Shown here in pieces: positions 55,216 through 64,000 of a DNA stretch of 64,000 nucleotides. Within the stretch, counting starts at the first letter, position 1, and every line of letters begins with the position of its first letter. The translations under genes and the position numbers were made by a program. This DNA is from Lithodes maja (Eukaryota; Arthropoda; Malacostraca; Decapoda; Lithodidae). A model generated the notes under the pieces. The model worked only from the letters and a program-made list of their open reading frames with translations. It did no database searches and was not told where the DNA came from. The stretch is taken from assembly GCA_037953745.1 (NCBI GenBank), contig JBAKBP010007400.1, positions 1 through 64,000 of the forward strand, read 5' to 3'.

Positions 55216-55930
55216 GTAGTCATCTTAGGAATGGAAGAGGATGTGTAGCTCAGATATTTGCCCGGAAATGTGTTGTGGAGAAATATCTGGAGAAGCGACA
55301 AAAGTTGTATGCTGCATTTATGGAGATGGAGAAGGCCTATGACAGAGAATTGATAGAGAAGGTATGTGGAAACTACCGGTACTGAGAATATACGGAGTAG
55401 ATGGCAAGTTGCTGAAAGCAATGAAGAGCATGTATGAGGGTGCAAAGGTGTCAGTATGTGTGGATAATTAACAGAGCGAGTTCTTTAATCTGAATGTTGG
55501 GTTAAAGCAAGGGTGTGTGTGATGTCCCCATGGTTGTTCAATATATACCGGTACAGTATATGGATGGAGTCATGAAAGAAATACAAGGAAGAGCAGCGGA
55601 TGTTGGTGTACCGCTGATAAGGGAAGGAAACGAGTGGAAGTTGCCTCAACAGCACAGTACCGGTACTACTGTTGCTGACAACACAGTTCTGATGAGCGAT
55701 AGTGAATGGGAGTTGCAGGGTCAGGTAAATATGTTTGGAACAGTGTGTGAAAAACGGAATCTGGAGGTAAATGCTAGGAAGAGCAATATTATGGTCATTG
55801 AAAGGGGTGCAACCATAGAGTGTGAAGTGAGGTTGAACGGCTATGAAGAATGTCAGCTCATTTAAGTATTTGGGCAGTGTGTTGAGTAAAGATGTGAGTA
55901 GGCCTATGGATGAAGAAGTGTGGGAGAAAG
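55216..55930 (+). pseudogene. Decayed RTE copy, truncated by an LTR element
   Basis: Partner of 27868-28985 without the nested LINE fragment. TACCGGTA lies at 55374-55381, 55546-55553 and 55658-55665; the second is followed directly by CAGTA. TAGGCCTA is at 55899-55906. The sequence stops at GGGAGAAAG where the LTR begins. Confidence 0.85.
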
Positions 55931-56267
55931 TGTTACGTCCTGGGATATATAAACACTGGGCTCTTTCTATCGGACTAGGTATGCGGCAACAAGCAACAAC
56001 GGAAAACGCTAGATCCAACCCTTATCTATAAACCCAGGCAACAAACTACCCTAAACCGTCACGAGTCCTGCCTGGACAACGAGGTATCCTATGACTCGGT
56101 TACAGGGTGCACGCACTATAGACTGCTGATAGTCAAGCAGGCTATATAAAAGATCACACAATTAAGTTGACTTAAAGCTTCAAGGAAAAGATAGATAACG
56201 GAATTAAATTGCAGAAACAATTTAATAACAAACTAGAAGAAAGTACATTTAACGTTACGTTAATTAA

Positions 56268-56933
56268 CCCGTTGAGCCCCGGCTAGTTATAATATTTTGT
56301 TCACCCCAGTCCCAAGCCATTTTCACTTCTTTTTTTTTTTTTTGCTAAAAATGGAAGACAAGGATGAGAAATGAAAAAAAAAAAAAAAAAATCACCTCAG
56401 ATATTTTTTTTTGGGGGGGGGGGGGGAGCCTCAAAAAAATGTGTTGAGCCAAAATGGAAGAGAATGGTGAGAAATGAAGAAAAAAATAAAAAAAAACTAA
56501 CCTCGGTCATTTGGGGGGTGGGGGGGGGGGTCAAAAGTTCATCTCCCCTGCATGACCACCTGCCCGGGAGCACTAGGGTGAAAACTGAGTATGGCATTGT
56601 ACGGCATACATCCTAAGGAGTGTCTCACATAAATCTCAAGCCTCTAGCTCCCATACGACCGGAGAAATGAAGGTTCAAAGTGGCGGTGAACTAAGGGTGT
56701 AAAGTATCCCCACTAAGCCCACCACCACCAGCCGCGCGGCTGTCTCGGCCCGCTCACACCTACTGGCCCGGCTCCCACACACACTACGGTACCTCCCCCT
56801 CCTATTCTCCCGCCATTTCCTACCTTACGAGCCACGTAAGTGTTTTTTATATGTCGGACGCACGTGATGCGTCGCTGGGAGTTGGTGATCAAACACTGCC
56901 GACGCATCACGTGCGACGCTGGGTCTCACTGGG
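56268..56933. mobile_element. TTAA-flanked MITE (666 bp) inside the LTR
   Basis: TTAA at 56264-56267 and 56934-56937 bracket it. The ends, CCCGTTGAGCCCCGGC and the complement of a terminus ending CTCACTGGG, form an imperfect inverted repeat of about 16 bp. CCC/GGG next to TTAA is the piggyBac pattern. Inside are A and G homopolymers (56374-56427) and a perfect 16-bp inverted repeat (56859-56874 and 56900-56915). No empty site is available here. Confidence 0.75.
56859..56915. repeat. 16-bp perfect inverted repeat (hairpin)
   Basis: CGCACGTGATGCGTCG at 56859-56874 and its complement at 56900-56915, with a 25-base loop. It sits close to the right end of the MITE. Confidence 0.9.
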
Positions 56934-58505
56934 TTAATACAACTAATCACCCCTGCGTGAAAGAAGGTGAAAGCAAACAGTCCTCAAAACATCGTACAGG
57001 TAGACAAGATGCAGGTTTCTAAACTGCATGCGGCTACTGTAGGATCTGATGCTTAGCAAAGAAAGTACGTTACGGATTTAGAGAACTCTTAACTCATAAG
57101 CAGGAATAAATACTAGTGATAGGCCATACAGTGTATAATGGCATAGGTATAATTAAATAAAGGCAGCAACTCGCAACATAACCACATACAGGTGTGCTTT
57201 TCACTCTTAGACAGGCAAGCCTGCTCGGACAGAGTATCTAAGCCACACCGTGACTCACAATGCTCACAAAAACGGTAAACTGTGGCACAATAACAAGCAT
57301 ACAGAGATAATAAACCCCTAGCTGTTAATCTGCCAGGTGGCAGAAGTCTAGCCGGAAGGATATAGGCTTCGGATACCCGGGCTGAGCCACCTGCTCTAGC
57401 CTAGGGACGTTCCCAAGTCTGTGCGCCAAATTACTCTAATTGAAAGGGTGCTCTCTTGAGAGACTCAGATCCCAAGTATCTGACTCTCTCCTGGCGACCC
57501 TAAAACAAAAGCAAGACGTGCTAGCGCAGTGCTGAGTGGACTAGGCAAGGGCCCTCACACAACACAACACTAGACACACAGGGACACAGACAAGAAAATG
57601 CCCCCAGACTCCCACGGGTATCCTAGTAAAGTCGTGCGGGTCCACAGGACTCGCACCAGCAGACTTTACTTAAAGGATCGCAAAAAGCCTCCCCTCCGGT
57701 CTAGCCCCTGCTAACCTGACACAAGAACACACTAGCAAGCATGAAACCACCAAATATGAGACAACAAAAAAGCTTCCTAGGTCTCATTAACAATTACGTC
57801 TCTGCATAAGGCCCAAAATCCTATCTAGTTATCTAAGAGGTCATCGTTAATACAATAATATATATAAGGTCTATCAAGGGGATGGGATAATTAAATAGAT
57901 TGGTGAAGTAGTGGAAGGAAGGTATACAAAGTAAGAGAGAAAGTTTCTAAGTGGGGTTGAGAGGGATAGATATCAAGGGGGTCCGAAGGGTACGACAGTG
58001 AGGTGAGCTCTGAGTCTTGAATCTGTCTGGACCCCGCACTAGGCATGCAGAATACATCCCAGGCTTGGTAACACTCAACACAGTTGCCGGGTCAAAATCG
58101 TCTACCCTGTGCGTGAGTCGAAACTAAGCCTAATGTTGCAATCAAATGTATGTGGCAACATCAGGCTCGTCCCAAGCTGGACTCTCCGCGCGAAGCAACG
58201 TCCCCCAGCCGGTCTCTCTCTCTCCCGCTCGTCTCCTCCCACTCTCACTAGACTTACATCTTATATATTATAATGAAACAATCAACTATTGAGAATAAAA
58301 TATACTAAGATGCGTTGGTTAAGAATAAGGGCAGCTACAAGCTGTGAAACAACATAAGAATATCCCAGACATTAGTTACATTGTCGTAGGATAATTATAT
58401 ACTAAGGAAAAGCCGGCCGGCTGGCTGTCACCAGCCGGTTTCTAAACGGCTGGGCAGCCGATGCGCGCGCATGCCCGCACGTGGCTACTATGCAGAAGCG
58501 TCACA

Positions 58506-58829
58506 CCTCCCCCAAGATATAAGACCCTTGACTAAGTTCTTCATATCTAACAGAAAGCTTCTCATAGTACCACACACTGTTGCGACACAAGGCACTATAT
58601 ATAACAAAAATAAAGACTGTTGCGCTCCACCGAGCAAGTCCAACTAACTTAGTGACAATAAGCGAAAACATTCAACTTAGATACTGCTACAACATCTTAT
58701 ACAAAATTCTACACGTTATAAAAAATAAAGAGTTTTTATAAGGTTTTTGTTTGTTTAATTTGTTTTTTTCGGCTGAACTACAGTGACAGCCTACTTTCCT
58801 CCACACTCAACCCTCAATCCTGTTGCAGT
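58506..58829 (-). other. 3' untranslated stretch and polypurine tract
   Basis: On the minus strand the sequence just before the LTR is CTTGGGGGAGG (58506-58516), a polypurine tract. The rest is AT-rich and non-coding. Confidence 0.7.
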
Positions 58830-61800
58830 CTAACCAACATCATCCACCCTTGATAGACAATCCGCTATCACGTTATCAGAACCGGCAATATGGCGTATGT
58901 CCAGATTATACTCCTGAAGCATGAGTGACCATCTGGTCAGCCTCATATTCCGGTTATGAAACTGATTCAAGAATTTCAGAGGGTGATGATCGGTATAAAC
59001 CACTACGACTGGTCCGAAAGCAGGAACATATACATCGAAGTGCCTGAGCGCCAGCACTATCGCCAGGAGTTCTTTTTCAATTACAGAGTAATTCCTTTAT
59101 GCACTATTGAATTGTTTACTGTAAAAACTCACTGGATGTTCGATACCTTCATCATCTGTCTGTAACAAGACAGCCCCAGCCCCTACGCCACTGGCATCAG
59201 TCGCCAGCTGAAAAGGTCTGCTGAAGTCCGGGGCCCTGAGTATGGGGTGGGTACATAACAGGTGTTTCACCAAGGAAAACGCCTCTGCACACTCAGGAGA
59301 CCACCGGAACTTCTTGTCCTTAGCTAATAAGTCAGTTAAAGGTGCAAGTACAGTCGAATAGCCTTTGATGAAGCAACGATAATAGCCTATCATACCTAGA
59401 AACCGCATGATTTGTTTCTTAGTCGTAGGCTGGAGAAACTGATCGATGGCTTTGATCTTTGTCTGTGGAGGGCACACCTGACCCATCCCCACCTCAAAGC
59501 CCAGGTACAAAACTGTGGCTTTGACAAAATCGCACTTACCCAGGTTTACCACCAAACCTGCTTCATTCAGGTTATTAAAAAGCTGTCCGATGTGAGCACA
59601 ATGACTGTTAAAATCCTCGTCGTATATTATGACATCATCTAGGTACACCGTACAGTTGGGAATGTCGGCTACAATGTCGTTCATTAATTTCTGAAACGTT
59701 GCAGGGGCATTTTTCAGCCCGTATGGCATAACATGGCAACGATATGTGGCACCGTCCACCACAAACCCACACACCTCTCGCGCTCGCTCAGACAAGGGCA
59801 CTTGCCAATAACCCTTAACAAGGTCTATCTTAGTGAGGAACTTGGCTTTTCCTATCTTATCCACACTGTCGTCCACGCGAGGGAGAGGGTAGGCATTTGT
59901 GGGGGTTAAACCATTCAACCTGCGGAAATCTATACAAAACCGCACCTTGCCATCTGGTTTGGGCTGCAGTGTGACTGGGGAAGTCCACCTTACTGCACCC
60001 TCAGAAATCAGCCCACGTTGCAGCATATAATCCAGCTCTTCCCTAAGTGCTGCTAATTTAATAGGGGAAACACGGTATGGCACTGACTTAAAGGGCAGGT
60101 GGTCCCCAACATCGACATCGTGCACCGCTTGAGTAGTGAGGCCAGGATGCTCCGCGAAAACAGCTGGGTTTGAATCAAACAATTGCTGCACAGCTACACG
60201 CTGTTGCTCAGGCAGGTGCAATATCAACTCGTGAGCCACTTGTCTAGAAATCCCCGCCCACTGATCCGCGGAAACATGACAATCCCAATTATCCTCCCCC
60301 GCAGCTTGACTGTCCCTTCCTCCTTCTCCACCACGATCGCTGCAGATCAACACCGGGACAGTGAGAGGCTCGGAGGGGCACCTCACATACTCTTTCATTA
60401 GATTTACATGGCAAAGTTGGTTCTTTTTCTTACGATCAGGAGTAGCTACTAAATAGTCGAGATCAGAAACCTTCCTTACAACCCGATACGGACCAGAATA
60501 CTTGGCAGACAAGGGGTGTCCCACCAGAGGCAGTAGTATCAGTACCTCCTGATCTACTTCAAACTCCCTCAGCTTCACCTTCTGGTCATATCTGTCCTTC
60601 ATCTGAGCTTGTGAACTCTTAAGGTTCCGACCTGCTACCTCCAAGCTCTTTAGCATTCTCTCACGGCTTTCAACTACATACTTTAGAAGCGAGCATGGCT
60701 TTGTGACTCCCTCTCAGATCTCCTTGACTATGTGGAGGGGCCCCATGACCCTGTGTCCAAAAACCAACTCGTTCGGGCTAAATCCCAAGCTCTCCCCAGG
60801 TATTTCTCTCGCAGCAAATAAAACGTATGGGAGACCTAGATCCCAGTCCTTCCCATTTTCCATGCAATAACACCGCAACATACTCTTTAGAGTCGAGTGC
60901 CACCTTTCCAAAACTCCCTGACTCTCAGGATGGTAGGCAGATGACACCACAGACACTATCCCATGTTGCTGCATGGTCTGCTTAAACAGAGCAGAAGTAA
61001 AATTGGATCCCTGATCAGACTGGATCTCCTGAGGGCAGCCATAACGAGAGAAATATACAAGTAGGTTTTTGACAACAGTCTTAGCCATCCCGTTGCGCAT
61101 GTGGTAAGCATCTGGATACCGTGTTGCTACATCCCATTACAGTTAGTAAAAATTTATTGCCGGCACTAGTGGGGGGCAATGGGCCAACCATATTGATAAC
61201 TACTTTGCTGACAAAGTGACAGGGATGGGTTGTAACAGGGCTCTCGGGATGCCCTGATTGGGTTTCCCAACAACTTGACAAGTGTGACACTGTGACACCC
61301 ATGACACGACACTCGCCTTTAACCCAGGCCACCAGAAAATCTTGCTCAGAGCTGCCTCCATCTTACGTGCCCCCAGGTGCCCTGCCAAAGGCACATCATG
61401 AGCTAATCTCAATAAGCTCTCACGGCACACCCTCGGTAATACTAACTGGTCCACTAATCCTGACCCGCCATCCCACTTTTTCTTGGGATCCTGATGTCTC
61501 CGATACAAGATCCCCTCGGACAAGAAAAAATCACCAGGCTGCGCATCCCCATCGCTCTCCAGTTCGACAGCACCATTACCACACGCCCTGACTTCAGGAT
61601 CTTCCAGCTGCAAGGAACATATATCAGCAGGTGCGAGATTATCCAAGTTCATCTTAAATAATTTATATCCACCTCCAATGTCCCGCTGAGCCATCCTTTC
61701 CTCACGCTGCGCATAACGATGCTGTCGCAGAGTCTCTTCCTGCCCTGCACCTGCACTAGCGGTGACAGGCCCCGGGGCCTCTCCAGACTCTAACATAGGT

Positions 61801-61955
61801 GCCAATAATGAGTCACCAAGAAACACTGCCGGCTCAAAACTCTCCAATTGACCAACACTTCCCGTTTTCTTGTGACCTTTCCTCCGCGGTATGATAGACT
61901 GAGGTGGTGGCTGCAAGGCTCCGGATGTCTGAGAACGCGTCACAACACACGCCAT
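58830..61955 (-). pseudogene. Pol of the right LTR element: integrase, RT, RNase H
   Basis: From ATG 61955 the frame encodes a linker, then an H2C2 finger (HDVPLAGHLG ... CHTCQVVGK) and the DDE core. The first catalytic aspartate is replaced by asparagine (codon 61192-61194, VVINMVGP; the left-hand copy has VVVDLVGP). The other residues (QSDQGSNF, HPESQG) remain. A -1/+1 pair of frameshifts spans about 61215-61130. TGA at 60714-60716 replaces a tryptophan codon. The RT shows FCIDFRRLNG, PYGLKNAPATFQ and YLDD (59634-59645). TAA at 59097-59099 replaces a glutamine codon before the RNase H part (YTDHHPL, HIAGSDNVIADCLSR), which keeps the last aspartate missing in the left copy. Otherwise one frame throughout. 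Confidence 0.9.
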
Positions 61956-61979
61956 GGTTTGTACGCTACACTTCTCAAC

Positions 61980-63055
61980 CTACTCCTGTTCCTCCCTACT
62001 AACGTCGGCCGCCTTCTCGGCAACGACCAAGGGTGAAACCTTAGAAGCAGGCACCGCAAAGTCGTTGCCGAGGAGGAGGTCGACGCCCCCAACAGGCAAG
62101 TTCTCTACAATTCCTACATTCAGCTCCTTCGCCACACCACCCACCTCCAGCTCCATCCGCACCAGCGGGTAGGACTTCGTAGCATTGATCCCCTGAACTA
62201 CCACCACCCGAGCAGCGTTAATCGGCCTACCAGTAAAGTTCTTTAACAAGGTCTGAGAAGCCCCCGTATCACGCAATAGCTTAACTCCTCGCCTTTTGCC
62301 AGCCCACCTCACAAAACCATGCCCTCTATGACCCCCAAAGACGTCGCGGACAGGGTTCGAGCCTTCCGGACTCATGAACACAGGCTGTGTCCCAACCTCT
62401 GACGAACTACCCTTGGCAAACTCAGAAGATATAGGCGACACCCCTATGCTGCGGGCCAATGACACAACCTTGTTTGGTGGCTTGTTCGGACAAGCATTTG
62501 CAAAGTGACCCTCCTTGTGACATGCAAAGCACTCTTTACTCTTTGGTTTCCATTGGGAGTGGGAGGTACCATTAGACTTCTTATACGGGACAGTATTTGG
62601 TTTATATTCAGTTTTATTGTCAGTGCTACATGGTTTTGTGTATTTATGTGTATCAAAATTCTTGGGAGGGGGAGGGGTACGATCCTTTGCACCCGACTCA
62701 CTCCTAGCTGCTGCTTCGCACCCTCGAATTAATGACAGTCGACGGTCAGCCATTTCTGCTGCCTCCTGGAGAGTTCTAGGATTTGTTTTCTTTATATTTA
62801 ATGTTAAGTCCCCGCCTGTGCACTTAAAGAACTGCTCCAAGAGAACCAGCTCACTCAACTCCTCAAAAGTAGCTGCCCTCTCAGAACGCAGCCAATGTCG
62901 TAGTGCATCAGACAAGTCCCGGGCGTGTTCTAGGAAGGTACTATCCTTGCCCTTAGTAACACCCCGAAACTTCAAGCGGTAAGTTTCTGGTTGTAACTCA
63001 TAGGCCCGTAGCACAGCCTTCTTTAGCTCATCATAAACTACACAGGACTCTAAAG
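61980..63055 (-). pseudogene. SCAN-like capsid, zinc knuckle and protease part
   Basis: The frame is open from about 63050 to TAG at 61980-61982. It begins with the second half of a SCAN-like capsid (VYDELKKAVLRAYELQPETY, LVLLEQFFKC, RTLQEAAEMA), then a basic linker, one CCHC knuckle CFACHKEGHFANAC (62490-62531) and an aspartic protease with DTGAS (DTG at 62262-62270) and VDLLLGNDF. The stop is in frame with the integrase ORF, whose ATG lies 24 nt further on in a good initiation context (ACCATGG). Whether the TAG is the natural gag-pol boundary or a mutation cannot be told, because the left copy lacks this region. A 1-bp frameshift near 63052 separates it from the upstream gag. Confidence 0.87.
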
Positions 63056-63946
63056 GTCCTGGATCTCTCCATCATACACTTTTAGCCCCTTTCCTAGGAG
63101 TCTTGATGAAACTAATGCTGCCCACTTTTCCTGAGGCCACTGGTGTTCCTGACACTTCTTCTCAAATCGCATAAAAAACTCAGCCACACATAACTCATCG
63201 AACACAGGAACTAGTTTAAGCAGGTGCGACAATGATTGGTCCCGATGTCTGTTACCTCCCCCAATATTTCGCCCTGTTACCTCCACTCGAGATCTCTCCA
63301 GCTCCCTGTCAGCCCGATACCTAGTAGACTCTGCCTGCAGTTCAGCCTCTCGTATAGCTGTTCTCTCTGCAGCCTCAGCCTGAGCTCTAGCAGCCTCAAC
63401 CTGAGCTCTAGCAGCAACCTCAGCCTGCACACTAACCTGTCTTTCGGCGGCCTCAATCTGAACTCTAGCAACCTCAACCTTGGCCATCTCAAGCCGAAAC
63501 AACAAATCTGGAGTCAACCCTTGAGGAGGGGAAGGTGCATTTAATGGAGAGGGTCCCTGTGATTGAATTCCACGCTACCATTGACCATCAACTTGGGGGT
63601 ATGTACTAAATTCAGGCACCCTGACATTTGATACGGGGGTAGAATGGAGGGGGAGCTGGGGACCGGGGCCCCCAGTCGCCTCTCCACCCAGGTCTCTCCC
63701 TTCTAAACCCAATATCAAAGTCCTCAGCTGATCTTTCCTCATGCCACTTAAACCCTGGTGACCCTGAAGACCTGCCACACACTTTAAGCCATACTTATTC
63801 AGCTTCAACACCCTGGCAGCGGTAAGGGGCACCTCTAAAAATCTTCTAGCACCCTCCTCGCTATCGACTAGCCACTCCACAGGTCTTTCTCCCTCCGAGC
63901 CCGTATCGTGACCTGACCCATCACTGTGTTCTGATGTATTAGACAT
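63050..63946 (-). pseudogene. Gag N-terminal part of the right LTR element
   Basis: ATG at 63944-63946 opens MSNTSEHSDGSGHDTGSEGE, followed by an N-terminal domain (ARRFLEVPLTAARVLKLNKY) matching the left-hand gag. TAG at 63575-63577 interrupts after 123 codons. The same frame then continues through a long alanine/glutamate/arginine-rich coiled-coil (AAERQVSVQAEVAARAQVEA) and the first half of the SCAN-like capsid (LVPVFDELCVAEFFMRFEKK, KWAALVSSRLLGKGLKVYD) to a frameshift near 63052. Leader sequence from 63947 to 64000 shows nothing recognisable. Confidence 0.87.
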
Positions 63947-64000
63947 GTTTGTGTACTGCAGTAATTATCACGGTTATAGAATGTGCCTTATCTCCTATGC

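Larger units (their letters stand above)
45111..55930. repeat. Right arm of the segmental duplication
   Basis: Colinear with 4391-29020. It lacks the left arm's SINE, RTE pair, LTR element and LINE fragment, and contains its own TTAA MITE (52278-52757) and extra RTE-derived segments near 52890-53500. Its far end is interrupted by the LTR element at 55931, so the true end is outside the window or beyond that element. Confidence 0.85.
55931..58505 (-). repeat. 3' LTR (about 2.6 kb including a nested MITE)
   Basis: On the minus strand it starts TGTGACGC at 58505 and ends CGTAACA at 55931, the same terminal pattern as the left-hand element. Subtracting the MITE at 56268-56933 leaves about 1.9 kb, close to the 1.8 kb of the other LTR. 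The partner LTR is outside the window, so divergence cannot be measured. Confidence 0.85.
55931..64000 (-). mobile_element. Gmr1-like Ty3-type LTR retrotransposon, second copy (5' end outside the window)
   Basis: On the minus strand the visible order is gag, zinc knuckle, protease, integrase, reverse transcriptase, RNase H, then the 3' LTR. The 5' LTR must lie beyond 64000; only 54 bp of leader precede the gag start. It belongs to the same group as the element at 20093-27725 but has a different LTR sequence, so it is a separate family. The copy is inactivated by three nonsense codons, two compensating frameshifts, one further frameshift and a changed integrase residue. Confidence 0.92.

Overview
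The window looks like repeat-dominated nuclear DNA of an invertebrate, most likely an arthropod and perhaps a decapod crustacean. The reasons are short interstitial CCTAA (TTAGG-type) runs, RTE, CR1 and I-type LINEs of the kind common in crustaceans, abundant microsatellites, and no bacterial gene layout. I found no convincing single-copy host gene and no functional RNA gene. Nearly every long open frame belongs to a transposable element, and most are broken. The species call is inference.

The backbone is a direct segmental duplication: left arm about 4391-29020, right arm about 45111-55930. Both arms carry the same old LINE (6906-10925 and 47646-51388, minus strand) between the same 11-bp target duplications, followed by the same decayed RTE remnants. 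Because the arms are paralogous, each serves as an empty site for insertions in the other. Left-only insertions are a tRNA-derived SINE (7837-8083), two RTE copies in tandem (11545-17934) with a TTAA-flanked MITE inside the second (15334-15949), a Ty3-type LTR element (20093-27725), and a CR1/L2-like 3' fragment (28201-28610). Right-only insertions are a TTAA MITE (52278-52757) and a second Ty3-type LTR element (55931 to beyond 64000).

Layout. 1-4256: decayed RTE fragments, a TIR MITE, a 58-bp minisatellite, foldback repeats, a short non-autonomous RTE derivative and a TTAA MITE. 4391-29020: left arm. 29181-30743: a foldback element with a second TIR element nested in it. 31440-42224: a CR1 LINE (minus) split by a 7.9-kb I-type LINE (plus) with a clear 13-bp target duplication. 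42225-45110: foldback and MITE repeats, including a 496-bp tandem duplication. 45111-55930: right arm. 55931-64000: 3' LTR and coding body of an LTR element on the minus strand.

Three things stand out. (1) Both LTR elements have Ty3-type reverse transcriptase but place integrase upstream of it (gag-PR-INT-RT-RH), and the better copy has a SCAN-like capsid; together these point to the Gmr1-like group. (2) Paralogous comparisons repeatedly show 5-6 bp insertions exactly at TA dinucleotides, giving TAGGCCTA, TACCGGTA, TACAGTA or TAGGCTA. They resemble excision footprints of TA-targeting transposons and may explain the very common AGGCCTAGGCCT texture of the older DNA. (3) The duplicated minus-strand LINE encodes a 2A-type ribosome-skipping motif near its N-terminus, intact in the left copy and broken at the final proline in the right copy.
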